A stretch of DNA of 32,058 bases. Source: a virus. Positions 1-5,374 of the stretch are shown one piece after another; within the stretch, counting starts at the first letter, position 1; the number at the start of each line of letters is the position of its first letter. The stretch spans positions 1 to 32,058 of IMG/VR virus record IMGVR_UViG_3300042353_000427, one strand, 5' to 3'. Position numbers and translations under genes: made by a program. Under the pieces are notes generated by a model. It was given only the letters and a program-made list of their open reading frames with translations, ran no database searches and was not told the origin of the DNA.

Positions 1-41
1 ACATCCCCCTTCCCCCTATCGAGGGGTGCGTCTTCTGTCAT
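1..41 (-). CDS. Partial duplicate of the terminase small subunit gene start
   Basis: This is the first 13 codons or so of the gene fully present at 31550-31972, seen again because the circular map was cut inside it. The ATG lies at 39-41 on the minus strand and overlaps the TGA (38-40) of the upstream HTH gene as ATGA. It should not be counted as a separate gene. Confidence 0.9.
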   Translation of the reverse strand, partial: MTEDAPLDRGKGD

Positions 42-127
42 GATCGTACCTTCCGCTTTCTCAGAATCAACTCAAATCCGGCAGCGTGCGCGATTGCGAG
101 CGCGGAGTCAAACGCGGGCTTGCGCCT
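1..127. repeat. Terminal direct repeat, left copy (circular-map overlap)
   Basis: Bases 1-127 are identical to bases 31932-32058, starting acatccccct and ending gggcttgcgcct. The minus-strand gene 31550-31972 starts inside the right copy, and its start is also present in the left copy next to the end of the gene at 38-298. Joining the ends therefore gives a continuous operon. An overlap of exactly 127 bases is what a k=127 de Bruijn assembler leaves on a circular contig. I read it as an assembly overlap rather than a biological terminal repeat. Confidence 0.97.
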
Positions 128-298
128 TCCATTGCGTGTTCCCGGTGTCCCAAGGAGGCAGCGCACGGTATGGGCGCGGAGGATGCCTTCTGCATCCATG
201 CGGTTTGCAAGCTCGCCTCGCGTCATGCCCTGCCCCTCAACGGCGGTGCGAATGTGTTCCTTGAAGTCGTCGTAGGTGTTGATGGCGGCAGCGGACAT
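38..298 (-). CDS. Small helix-turn-helix protein (XRE/antitoxin-like)
   Basis: This 86-residue protein has an N-terminal helix around residues 9-22, then an HTH-like stretch (MTRGELANRMDAEG followed by a second helix). Its tail, AFDSALAIAHAAGFELILR, is typical of small XRE-type regulators and antitoxins. The ATG at 298 keeps the first helix of the fold but has a poor ribosome site and overlaps the upstream gene by 76 bases in another frame. An alternative ATG at 226 makes an ATGA overlap with the upstream stop and has GAGGGG in front of it, but would lose the first helix. The stop overlaps the start of the terminase small subunit gene, so the protein is made with the packaging genes. No toxin partner is evident. 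DNA binding is inferred from the fold; the target is unknown. Confidence 0.7.
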   Translation of the reverse strand: MSAAAINTYDDFKEHIRTAVEGQGMTRGELANRMDAEGILRAHTVRCLLGTPGTRNGRRKPAFDSALAIAHAAGFELILRKRKVRS

Positions 299-651
299 AT
301 GCTTGCGAGTATAGCGCGAGAAGCGCGAGATGGAACAGGGCGACGCGAAACGCTGATAAGGTGCGGGATTTCTTTCGCGTCCTTGTCCTGCGCCCATTCC
401 ATGAGGATGGCTATGCGTTCGCTGAACCAGTAGATTTCGGGTAAGCGCGGCTCGTACTCCTCGCGGAAGACTTTGAGTACGGGGTGGTAAATCTGTGCGC
501 TGGTACGAAATGGGGAGGCTTGGATGACGACCCCGTCCTCGTCTACGGCGACTAGCCCGGTATGGGTCAGGCCAACCGCGAAGCCCTCGCACTTGAGGTA
601 GGCGGCTGCGCGTGCGAGTTTCGTTTTGTTCGGTTTGCTTGCGTATCTCAT
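223..651 (-). CDS. Hypothetical protein between replication and packaging genes
   Basis: The protein is 142 residues. Its ATG at 651 is set by AGGAGA four bases upstream. The first 100 residues look like a real folded domain (for example EIYWFSERIAILMEWAQD). The last 40 residues are low-complexity S/P/T/R-rich and coincide with the start of the HTH gene read in another frame, so the C-terminus may be a by-product of the overlap. No known family was recognised and there is no signal peptide or membrane segment. It sits between a possible helicase loader and the HTH gene in the same transcription unit, so a role in replication or early-late control is possible but unproven. Confidence 0.7.
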   Translation of the reverse strand: MRYASKPNKTKLARAAAYLKCEGFAVGLTHTGLVAVDEDGVVIQASPFRTSAQIYHPVLKVFREEYEPRLPEIYWFSERIAILMEWAQDKDAKEIPHLISVSRRPVPSRASRAILASICPLPPSTPTTTSRNTFAPPLRGRA

Positions 652-717
652 GTGTCTCCTAGATTGCCCTGTGCGGCGTTCCTTGGGTTGGGATGGGGTG
701 GAAGGCGTATTTGTGTC

Positions 718-1191
718 TCAAGCGCGGCTAGGGGCAACCCTGCCCCGCTGCGAGCGGACGTAGTCAACGGCAACGGCGAGTACTCGGGCGGTGGTGGGGA
801 CATAGGTCATCATGTCGCGCACGGCTTCGATCTCGGCATCGGTCACGGTGGCGAGCGTTTTTGCTGCCCACGAGTCCCATTCTGCAAGCTCGCTCGCGCT
901 TGGTGGGATGCAGGTCTGGGCGCGTGTGTCCTCGATCTCGGTACTCGCTACCCCGGCGGTGTGCGCGGTGGCGGTGATCTTGCAGTACGCCTTGTGAATG
1001 GCGGACAGGTCGGGGCGGCTATCGCGCTCAAGGCGGTGCTGCTTGATGCACTCGCGCAGGATGTCCTGCTTCAAAGATCCCCAGCGCTCGTTCAGGAGGT
1101 CGCCTTCCTCCGGGGTGGGCTTGTACTTCGGCCACAGTTTGCACAGATAAATCTTGTTGTCGATCCACGTTGTTGATGTTGTCGTTTGCAT
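718..1191 (-). CDS. Possible helicase-loader-like replication protein
   Basis: The protein is 157 residues from the ATG at 1191. A TTG at 1212 would add seven residues and form a TTGA overlap with the initiator stop; neither start has a strong ribosome site. The N-terminal half has the look of small phage replication partners: a W-P-x-Y-K-P segment, then helices with LKQDILRECIKQH and DLSAIHKAYCK, resembling the N-terminal helical domain of proteins encoded just after a winged-helix initiator. There is no Walker motif, so it is not a DnaC-type ATPase. The order initiator-with-iterons then this gene parallels lambda O then P. The loader role is inferred mainly from position. The C-terminal 60 residues, with an EWDSWAAKTLATVTDAEIEA region, were not recognised. 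Confidence 0.6.
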   Translation of the reverse strand: MQTTTSTTWIDNKIYLCKLWPKYKPTPEEGDLLNERWGSLKQDILRECIKQHRLERDSRPDLSAIHKAYCKITATAHTAGVASTEIEDTRAQTCIPPSASELAEWDSWAAKTLATVTDAEIEAVRDMMTYVPTTARVLAVAVDYVRSQRGRVAPSRA

Positions 1192-1208
1192 ATTGAAATC
1201 CCGCTCGC

Positions 1209-1610
1209 TCAAAAGGGTACTAGTCGAGGTTTTTCCGCCGCCGTTTTCCGAGTTCGTTTTGTTAGTTGAATGGACGAGTTAGGATCCCTGTCCGGATTCC
1301 GGACATCTCCTGTCCGGATTTCAGACATCTGATGTCCGGATTCCGGACAGGTTGGTGTCCGGATTTCGGACAGGTGGATGGTGTAGGTAAGAGACTTCCC
1401 CGTACCTTTGGTGGTCAAGATTCCGCGATTGCGGAGGTTGCTGATTATGGTGTTTACGGTCGTCCGCGCCATGCGACATTTCGCCGCCAGTTTCTTCTGA
1501 CTGGGGTACGCCACTTCGCCGTAGTCGGCGAGGGCGAGGATGACCAGAAGCTCCCCGGCGCTCAAGTCTTGGACGGTTGCCCAGATGTCAGATGGTCGTA
1601 GTCGTGCCAT
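1209..1610 (-). CDS. Winged-helix replication initiator (lambda O-like, iteron-bearing)
   Basis: This 133-residue protein has an HTH_36-type winged helix in residues 5-70: LSAGELLVILALADYGE, then YPSQKKLAAKC (recognition region) and TTVNTIISNLRNRGIL. This domain is common at the N-terminus of phage replication initiators and O-like proteins. The longer reading frame upstream to 1745 lacks coding character, so I chose ATG 1610. The C-terminal third is repetitive (SEIRT, MSEIRT, VRNPD) because it is encoded by four palindromic iterons (1289-1372) and ends in a basic tail. It should bind those iterons and recruit host helicase machinery. The stop TGA lies within TTGA ahead of the next gene. It would be expressed from the control region 1611-2078. 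Confidence 0.8.
   Translation of the reverse strand: MARLRPSDIWATVQDLSAGELLVILALADYGEVAYPSQKKLAAKCRMARTTVNTIISNLRNRGILTTKGTGKSLTYTIHLSEIRTPTCPESGHQMSEIRTGDVRNPDRDPNSSIQLTKRTRKTAAEKPRLVPF
1289..1372. other. Replication origin: four 17-bp palindromic iterons at 22-bp phase
   Basis: Four copies of the near-palindrome TGTCCGGATTCCGGACA lie at 1289-1305, 1311-1327, 1333-1349 and 1356-1372. Copies 1 and 3 are identical; copy 2 (TTTCAGACA) and copy 4 (TTTCGGACA) differ by one or two bases. Starts are 22, 22 and 23 bases apart, so all sit on the same face of the helix. As 22 is not a multiple of three, the repeat shifts reading frame each time and cannot be conserved for the protein, which points to a DNA function. 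They lie in the initiator gene, as in lambda ori within O. Just downstream in the gene's direction (1250-1275) there is a T-rich stretch that could serve for unwinding. Confidence 0.85.
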
Positions 1611-1639
1611 GTCTTTACCAAGGCCGCAGGTAGGGCGGG

Positions 1640-1703
1640 GAGCGGCTGCGGGCTGACCCGCCCCACCTACAGTTGTCGAGAATTTGAGCAGTTGCAGCCG
1701 CTC
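1640..1703 (-). promoter_or_regulatory. Inverted repeat in the initiator 5' leader
   Basis: GAGCGGCTGC at 1640-1649 is a perfect 10-base inverted match of GCAGCCGCTC at 1694-1703. A nested gcggg/cccgc pair lies at 1648-1652 and 1657-1661, so alternative foldings compete. It lies 30-93 bases ahead of the initiator ATG on the minus strand, downstream of the candidate promoter at 1736-1764, so it would be transcribed in the leader. A role in limiting initiator translation is inferred. Confidence 0.4.
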
Positions 1704-1735
1704 GGCAAATCCCCACGCGGGTACTTGCTGGAAAT

Positions 1736-1764
1736 ATGATACCATAAACCTGCCACCATGTGGC
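1736..1764 (-). promoter_or_regulatory. Candidate extended -10 promoter for the initiator operon
   Basis: On the minus strand TATCAT (1741-1736) is preceded directly by TGG, which is the extended -10 pattern. A weak -35 (GCCACA) sits 17 bases further up. The start would be near 1729, giving a leader of about 120 bases before the ATG at 1610. The -10 overlaps a small dyad, TATG-ATAC-CATA. The -35 is poor, so this remains a candidate. Confidence 0.4.
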
Positions 1765-1802
1765 GGGGCGGCCTTGGTCGCTCCTTACCTCACCCCCGGA
1801 AG

Positions 1803-1843
1803 CGCGGCGTGTCGATCGAAAGATCCGCGCCGCGTTTGTTTTT
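1803..1843 (+). terminator. Rho-independent terminator on the plus strand, divergent region
   Basis: Bases 1803-1811 pair with 1826-1834 (nine pairs, one G-T). After a two-base bulge, GATC pairs with GATC around a GAAA tetraloop (1818-1821). The stem is followed by TTTGTTTTT at 1835-1843. The T-run is on the plus strand only, where no upstream plus-strand gene exists. It could end a short RNA from about 1740 or stop antisense readthrough into the early promoter. Confidence 0.75.
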
Positions 1844-1912
1844 GGCGTACCAACCGCGCCAGCCGACCACCAGCGCGGCTGGCACACCGAGCGGCATCAT
1901 AATCGGGCGCGG

Positions 1913-2032
1913 TGTCAATTTATTTGATACGGGTTTCGGGCTATGAATCTGCAATTATGCATAAATCTGTCAACAAACTTATGTGATACCCCTTGCGTAC
2001 CGATATACCTTGTAGTACATTACTGATGTCAA
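1913..2032 (-). promoter_or_regulatory. Three exact TTGACA hexamers on the minus strand
   Basis: TTGACA reads on the minus strand at 1918-1913, 1973-1968 and 2032-2027, spaced 55 and 59 bases. The one at 2032 has TATATC 19 bases downstream, a usable if over-long spacing. The other two have no clear -10 element (the 1918 copy has TATGAT but only 11 bases away). They may be leftward promoters, or TGTCAA may be part of an operator repeat bound by a phage regulator. Confidence 0.45.
1993..2021 (+). promoter_or_regulatory. Candidate promoter of the rightward early operon
   Basis: TTGCGT at 1993-1998 and TACATT at 2016-2021 are separated by exactly 17 bases. The predicted start, near 2028, lies 50 bases ahead of the first early gene. 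Three of six -35 bases and four of six -10 bases match the sigma70 consensus. It overlaps the TTGACA at 2027-2032 on the opposite strand, so the two directions may interfere. Confidence 0.5.
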
Positions 2033-2058
2033 AGGCGCGTGCCTCTGACAAACGCAAA

Positions 2059-2081
2059 CAGTTTGAGAGGACTGACCAATG
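2059..2081 (+). promoter_or_regulatory. Conserved translation leader, copy 1
   Basis: CAGTTTGAGAGGACTGA followed by CCAATG places a GAGAGGA ribosome site about nine bases before the ATG at 2079. CAGT and ACTG can pair and put the ribosome site in an eight-base loop. Almost the same leader precedes the genes at 2459 and, less exactly, 6218. Confidence 0.6.
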
Positions 2082-2369
2082 CCAAGCATGACCCCAACCC
2101 TAGACCACTACCTCAGCTCCGAGGCCATCGCCCGCCTAGCGGAGCAATACGACATTGACGCGATTGAATTTGCATGGCTCAAAGGTAACTACGGAACCTT
2201 GCAATCACAAGGACTTGGCAAGTGTGTCGGGTTGGCAACGATTGAGCAGGCCACCGAATCGTACGAAGATTCAGAAGGTGGATTCATCCAAGTCAAACTT
2301 GAAGAAGAAAACCGCATAGAGAACATCCCACTAGAACGAGGCTTACTTACCGTGTGGGTTTGTCCGTAA
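2079..2369 (+). CDS. Early protein 1, unknown
   Basis: This 96-residue acidic soluble protein is the first gene of the rightward operon, with the strong GAGAGGA ribosome site of the conserved leader. It shows an N-terminal helical part (SSEAIARLAEQYDIDAIEFAWL) and an E-rich C-terminal half (VKLEEENRIENIPLERG) ending in a hydrophobic strand. No cysteine pairs, membrane segment or nucleotide-binding motif. No family recognised. First genes in phage early operons often act on the host or its defences, but nothing in this sequence shows that directly. Confidence 0.75.
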   Translation: MPSMTPTLDHYLSSEAIARLAEQYDIDAIEFAWLKGNYGTLQSQGLGKCVGLATIEQATESYEDSEGGFIQVKLEEENRIENIPLERGLLTVWVCP

Positions 2370-2383
2370 TCGACCGCGCACCT

Positions 2384-2404
2384 GTCCCCTTCTTTGAAGG
2401 GGGC
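2384..2404 (+). other. Intercistronic hairpin between early genes 1 and 2
   Basis: CCCCTTC (2386-2392) pairs with GAAGGGG (2396-2402) around TTT, with two further pairs outside. No T-run follows, so it is more likely a stability or processing element than a terminator. It lies 15 bases after the first stop and about 55 before the next start. Confidence 0.5.
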
Positions 2405-2437
2405 GGGATGCGACAGCCGATACTGCCGCAACGCACC

Positions 2438-2461
2438 CAGTTTGAGAGGACTGAGCAAATG
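2438..2461 (+). promoter_or_regulatory. Conserved translation leader, copy 2
   Basis: CAGTTTGAGAGGACTGA followed by GCAAATG repeats the leader at 2059-2081 with only two small differences. The match covers the ribosome site and its flanks but not the coding sequence that follows, so the leader itself is what was kept or copied. Confidence 0.6.
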
Positions 2462-2713
2462 TCTACCAAGACCCAAATGACCGTCACCGATGCCTTAAAC
2501 AGCGACCGTATTGCCAAGCAGTACAACGATGCGCTGCTTGCCGCCGCCCGTGAAATTAACGACGACGTAAGCCAGCGAGTGATCCGCGCAAACGCCGACC
2601 TTGCCGCCGTTGACCACGATGACGAGAACGCTTTCGCCGCGTGCGTGGACGAGATCGACTCAGCCGAAGGCGCATTCATTGCTCGCCACGAGAACACGGT
2701 GGTGAGCCTGTGA
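2459..2713 (+). CDS. Early protein 2, unknown acidic helical protein
   Basis: The protein is 84 residues. A longer frame from 2354 is rejected because the copied leader and ribosome site sit right before the ATG at 2459. The protein is mostly helical and acidic (IAKQYNDALLAAAREINDDV, VDHDDENAFAACVDEIDS). No family recognised. Its TGA overlaps the GTG of the next gene (GTGA), so the two are probably translated as a coupled pair. Confidence 0.75.
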   Translation: MSTKTQMTVTDALNSDRIAKQYNDALLAAAREINDDVSQRVIRANADLAAVDHDDENAFAACVDEIDSAEGAFIARHENTVVSL

Positions 2714-3039
2714 CCGCACGGCGTACCGACCCCGCGACCAGCCACGCGGCCGCCGATGACATGGCTCCCAAACTCGCAGGGCTTCAAGCCGCGCTCCTTG
2801 CCGCATTTAGCGCGGCGGGGGCGTATGGCTTGACCTCAGACGAAGCCGAAGCCGCAGCGCACCTACACGCGGGGGCGCGTCGCCGGGTCAGCGAGCTGCA
2901 CGCGGCAGGGCTGATTGCCCCTACTGGCGGCACTCGCCTTGGTCGCGCTGGTAAGGCGCAGCGCGTATTCATTGCCGTTGTCTCTTCTATCCCCGACAGC
3001 CTCTTCACCACCTCTACCGAAAGGAAATTCCGATGCTAG
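2710..3039 (+). CDS. Small winged-helix-like phage protein
   Basis: This 109-residue protein starts at the GTG within GTGA (2710). It opens with RRTDPATSHAAA, a motif seen at the start of many small phage HTH proteins. After a helix (LAGLQAALLAAF) comes a winged-helix-like pattern: AGAYGLTSDEAEAA (helices 1-2), ARRRVSELHAAGLIA (recognition helix), then a wing with PTGGTRLGRAGKAQRVF. It probably binds DNA; its target is unknown. The frame reaching up to 2641 is rejected because its start is inside the previous gene and has no ribosome site. Confidence 0.75.
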   Translation: MTARRTDPATSHAAADDMAPKLAGLQAALLAAFSAAGAYGLTSDEAEAAAHLHAGARRRVSELHAAGLIAPTGGTRLGRAGKAQRVFIAVVSSIPDSLFTTSTERKFRC

Positions 3040-3377
3040 ACACCAAGAAGATCCGCAAGCGCGAAGTTGAGTACGACATCAATGTTGACCAGTTGCCCGG
3101 AATCCCGGAAGTCATCGCTGAGTACCTCATGTCACACGCCGTGACCGTCCTCCTAGAAGGTCGCTACCAAGTCGATGGCGGCAACCCGGATGCGGGCGAC
3201 CAGCCAGCATGGCGCTTGCTCGACTGGAAGATCCTTTCCGTGAGCCTTGACAACGTGGTTCTCGATCATGACGAGCGCGTCCCGTCAGACTTCCCGATGG
3301 CGCTCGTCATCAACAGCACCTACTCGCGGCATACCCGGGAGTACCTTGAGGCGCGGCCGCCGGAGATGTACGAATGA
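3033..3377 (+). CDS. Early protein 4, unknown
   Basis: This 114-residue soluble protein has a clear AAAGGAAA ribosome site in the end of the previous gene, which it overlaps by seven bases. An N-terminal charged segment (KKIRKREVEYDINV) is followed by helix and strands (AEYLMSHAVTVLLEGRYQV, WKILSVSLDNVVLDH). The C-terminal part is SDFPMALVINSTYSRHTREY. No known motif. The stop overlaps the next ATG as ATGA. Confidence 0.75.
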   Translation: MLDTKKIRKREVEYDINVDQLPGIPEVIAEYLMSHAVTVLLEGRYQVDGGNPDAGDQPAWRLLDWKILSVSLDNVVLDHDERVPSDFPMALVINSTYSRHTREYLEARPPEMYE

Positions 3378-3730
3378 AAAACTGCAAGACCTGTGCGGAA
3401 TTGGTTGAGTCGCTCAAGGTGGCTACCGCACTCATCAAGGACGCTACCGCGCAAATCAAGGAGCTACACCTTGACCTGAACGAAGCGCGATACGACAACA
3501 AAGCCTTGCGAATACATTTAGACAACCAGAGTGGTCAGGTAAAAGGTCTTCAACGTGCTATGAACAAGCAGGCAAAGCGCGAGCGGCTCATGCAGATTCA
3601 ACCGAACAAGGGCATTACGGAGAAGGGCGAAATACAGGCTCACATGATTGCCAGCGCAATCGAACAGGCACTAGCGGCCCCCGCGCCAACCCTGTCGAAG
3701 CGGTCAAAGCGTTTGGGTTCTGAAGGTTAA
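3374..3730 (+). CDS. Early coiled-coil protein with N-terminal CxxC
   Basis: The protein is 118 residues. It starts MKNCKTCAELVESL, a CxxC at residues 4-7, then has a long heptad-rich helix over residues 8-70 (VATALIKDATAQIKELHLDL and onward) and a basic tail. It is likely an elongated dimer; a metal or disulfide role for the single CxxC is uncertain. No family recognised. It is coupled to the previous gene by ATGA. A 27-base gap with an AAGGAAA ribosome site follows. Confidence 0.7.
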   Translation: MKNCKTCAELVESLKVATALIKDATAQIKELHLDLNEARYDNKALRIHLDNQSGQVKGLQRAMNKQAKRERLMQIQPNKGITEKGEIQAHMIASAIEQALAAPAPTLSKRSKRLGSEG

Positions 3731-3757
3731 CACCGCCACGGCGGAGAAGGAAACGAC

Positions 3758-3961
3758 ATGAGCGACCTGAGAGACTTAGCGACATTGTGCAAGGAGATTG
3801 ACTGCCTGACGGCACAGGTGGACACGCTTCGCACGGAGCGCGACGAGGCGCGGCGAATGTTTTGCAAAACTTTGTGCAAGTTCATTGGAGACACACCGGG
3901 ATTGGCAGAAACTTTTGCTAACGACCAAGGCTGGGATTGCTACAAGGGGCTGATCCAATGA
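3758..3961 (+). CDS. Small coiled-coil early protein, four cysteines
   Basis: This 67-residue protein begins MSDLRDLATLCKEIDCL and continues as one amphipathic helix to about residue 45, with cysteines at spacing C-x4-C and later CKTLC. The C-terminal part has NDQGWDCYKGL. The pattern (coiled coil, then a G-W segment) recurs in the proteins at 4127-4456 and 4456-4632, which suggests related small proteins. Ribosome site GAAGGAAA. The stop overlaps the next start as ATGA. Confidence 0.7.
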   Translation: MSDLRDLATLCKEIDCLTAQVDTLRTERDEARRMFCKTLCKFIGDTPGLAETFANDQGWDCYKGLIQ

Positions 3962-4140
3962 AAGAGATTATGTTGTTTCGTAACAACCGATGGGTGCAGT
4001 CAGACCTGAAAGAACTGCCGCCTCATGTACACGGCAAGCCAGAAGAATGCGACCGATGCAACGCGGAAATGTATTGGGATTTAGAACGTACCGCAAACAG
4101 ATCAAATTCAACTCAAGGAAAACAAAATGTTCAAGCATGA
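3958..4140 (+). CDS. Small early protein with a CxxC pair
   Basis: The protein is 60 residues. ATG 3958 overlaps the previous TGA (ATGA) and is preferred over an upstream ATG at 3937 inside that gene. A histidine pair (HVH) lies near EECDRCNAEMYW, a possible zinc-ribbon half. The tail, rich in N, S and Q, looks disordered. No family recognised. Confidence 0.65.
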   Translation: MKEIMLFRNNRWVQSDLKELPPHVHGKPEECDRCNAEMYWDLERTANRSNSTQGKQNVQA

Positions 4141-4456
4141 CATTGTTATTCGACTAAGAAACATTGCTGGATTCGGTTGGCAATGCGGTGAGCCGCTCAA
4201 AGATAAAGGAACGACATTTCGATGCTCCTGCGGATGTAGCCAAGTTGGCGATGATTGGGATGGCAATCTAACTATTTCACAACCAACCATATTGAGAGAA
4301 GCCGCCGATGAGATTGAACGAGTTTGCAAAGAGCGTAATGATGCGCGGCTAGAAGTGTGCAAGCAGTTGACAAAAAATGGCCCATCTCGCTTAACTGACA
4401 GAGAGCTTGCCATGTTGCGCGATTGGGGTTGGTTGGCACATATGGAGGTCAAGTAA
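4127..4456 (+). CDS. Early protein with cysteine cluster and coiled coil
   Basis: This 109-residue protein starts inside the previous gene (14-base overlap), with AAGGAAAA as ribosome site. The N-terminal half carries C-x13-C-x-C-x-C (WQC, then FRCSCGC), which could bind zinc. The second half is a helix with ILREAADEIERVCKERNDAR, a pattern seen in many small phage proteins, and ends MLRDWGWLAHMEVK. No specific family recognised. Its TAA overlaps the next ATG (TAATG). Confidence 0.7.
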   Translation: MFKHDIVIRLRNIAGFGWQCGEPLKDKGTTFRCSCGCSQVGDDWDGNLTISQPTILREAADEIERVCKERNDARLEVCKQLTKNGPSRLTDRELAMLRDWGWLAHMEVK

Positions 4457-4632
4457 TGGAAGAGCGCGACCGCATGGCCGTTGAAATGCTTCGGGTTGTG
4501 TTCCAGACGACCCAGCATTGGGCTGGGGTGCAGCATGATGAAAAGTGGTATTGGGACGATATGAACTCGGCAGCAGAGGTTGCTTACCGCCTTGCCGATG
4601 CAATGCTCAAAGCACGAAAGGAAGAGCAATAA
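4456..4632 (+). CDS. Small helical early protein
   Basis: This 58-residue protein starts at the ATG in TAATG, with TGGAGG upstream in the end of the previous gene. It is charged and helical (RDRMAVEMLRVVFQT, AAEVAYRLADAMLKARKEE) with a W-Y-W cluster at mid length. It resembles the helical half of its neighbour. Function unknown. The stop again overlaps the next start as TAATG. Confidence 0.7.
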   Translation: MEERDRMAVEMLRVVFQTTQHWAGVQHDEKWYWDDMNSAAEVAYRLADAMLKARKEEQ

Positions 4633-5021
4633 TGGAAGAAGAAGACAACCGTTGGGCGCGGCCCGTGCTGCATGACGTGGAATGGAATCGCAAGGACGGC
4701 TACCCCGCGTGGCTAAATGAAAACCGCGTCCAGCGCGGGCTGGCGGGCAAGTTCGACCGCCCGGTCTTGGTCATCGTTGGCGGCGACCCCATGCTGCACC
4801 AAGTGGACGAATCGGACGGCAACCCGGTACTTGCCTACTGGCGAGCTTCGGTTTACCTGTTGCAGACCAACCCCGAGGGCATTGAGGGGACGCGGTTCAG
4901 CAGCTTGTGCCTCTTTGAAGAGGGGGACACGCAGGACGCGGTACGCGAGGATCTGATGAACCGCGTTGTGAACTTCATCACCAAGTGCAACCCCAATACC
5001 AAGGTCGCCCATGTCAGCTAA
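4632..5021 (+). CDS. Early protein 9, unknown, acidic
   Basis: The protein is 129 residues, with ribosome site AAAGGAAGAG. It opens with an acidic and W-rich stretch (MEEEDNRWARPVLHDVEW) and has a strand-rich core (FDRPVLVIVGGDPML, VLAYWRASVYLLQTN). It ends in a helix with DAVREDLMNRVVNFITK. No catalytic motif is clear and no family was recognised. Its end overlaps the CsrA-like gene by 11 bases. Confidence 0.7.
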   Translation: MEEEDNRWARPVLHDVEWNRKDGYPAWLNENRVQRGLAGKFDRPVLVIVGGDPMLHQVDESDGNPVLAYWRASVYLLQTNPEGIEGTRFSSLCLFEEGDTQDAVREDLMNRVVNFITKCNPNTKVAHVS

Positions 5022-5226
5022 CACCATCACAGGCGGCTTCCTGACCATCACTATCCGTAAGCGTGACGAGTCGATCATCCTGCTTGACGAGGCAGGGGAG
5101 CAGGTCGCGCAGATCTTCGCCAACCTGCAAGGCTCAAGCAATCACGACCGCATCCGCGTCTCGATCCGCGCCGACCAGCGGTACAAGATCACGCGGTCAA
5201 AGGGGGAATCCCGTGTTCAAGATTGA
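5011..5226 (+). CDS. CsrA-like RNA-binding protein (putative)
   Basis: This 71-residue protein is about the length of CsrA (60-70). It has the two conserved CsrA blocks in the right order. The first is an N-terminal strand, TITIRKRDESIIL, comparable with the family's L-T-R-K-x-G-E-S-I. The second is a C-terminal block, DRIRVSIRADQRYKITRSK, comparable with the family's N-R-V-R-I-G-I-x-A-P-x-x-x-x-I-x-R. The usual glycine before E-S is D, and A-P is A-D. CsrA proteins bind GGA motifs in mRNA leaders as dimers and block or stabilise messages. Here the protein could retune host or phage translation. Family assignment is by motif only. Confidence 0.5.
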   Translation: MSANTITGGFLTITIRKRDESIILLDEAGEQVAQIFANLQGSSNHDRIRVSIRADQRYKITRSKGESRVQD

Positions 5227-5359
5227 CACCCTGACGGTAGAGGGCATCCGCAAGGACAAGAGCAAAGGGATGAAGCAGTCGGATATCGCCCGGAAGTACC
5301 GGGTCAGCCGCTCGGCGGTGTGCCGTATCGTGTTGGGGAGTCGCCGCGTTGCGCGGTAA
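5213..5359 (+). CDS. Small HTH protein (resolvase/transposase-type HTH)
   Basis: This 48-residue protein has GTG 5213 as start, five bases after AGGGGGAA. The frame upstream of that start is the CsrA-like gene read out of frame. The core KGMKQSDIARKYRVSRSAVCRI is a clear helix-turn-helix of the HTH_7/HTH_23 kind found in resolvases and transposases, but with no catalytic domain attached. It is followed directly by a terminator, so it closes the first early unit. It probably acts as a small DNA-binding regulator. Confidence 0.75.
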   Translation: MFKIDTLTVEGIRKDKSKGMKQSDIARKYRVSRSAVCRIVLGSRRVAR

Positions 5360-5374
5360 TCAAGGTTTTTGCGG

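Larger units (their letters stand above)
1611..2078. other. Divergent intergenic control region (468 bases, no gene)
   Basis: This is the only gap over 300 bases. It separates the leftward initiator/late operon from the rightward early operon. The 1611-1910 half is GC-rich and full of inverted repeats: 1640-1649 with 1694-1703; a terminator at 1803-1843; and gccagccg/cggctggc at 1858-1865 with 1876-1883. The 1911-2035 half is AT-rich with promoter-like hexamers and the 10-base palindrome TTATGCATAA at 1955-1964. Reading frames through it have no coding character or ribosome sites. It probably holds the main early/late switch. Confidence 0.75.

Noticed and set aside
1-127. Biological direct terminal repeat
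   Set aside because: 127 bases is a typical assembler overlap and the repeat falls inside coding sequence with no packaging features; treated as a map artefact unless read ends show otherwise.
38-298. Toxin-antitoxin pair with the 142-residue gene
   Set aside because: The HTH protein looks antitoxin-like, but its neighbour shows no RelE-, HigB- or HipA-type features, so a pair cannot be supported.
1897-1918. TTGACA at 1918 with TATGAT as a leftward promoter
   Set aside because: The spacing between the two is only about 11 bases, too short for sigma70.
1615-1946. Possible proteins in the control region (minus 1615-1887, plus 1684-1902 and 1758-1946)
   Set aside because: They have no ribosome site, low-complexity R/P/A-rich composition, and run through terminator and inverted-repeat structures.
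5063-5212. N-terminal extension of the small HTH gene
   Set aside because: It is the CsrA-like gene read in another frame (S/R/T-rich shadow); GTG 5213 has a good ribosome site.
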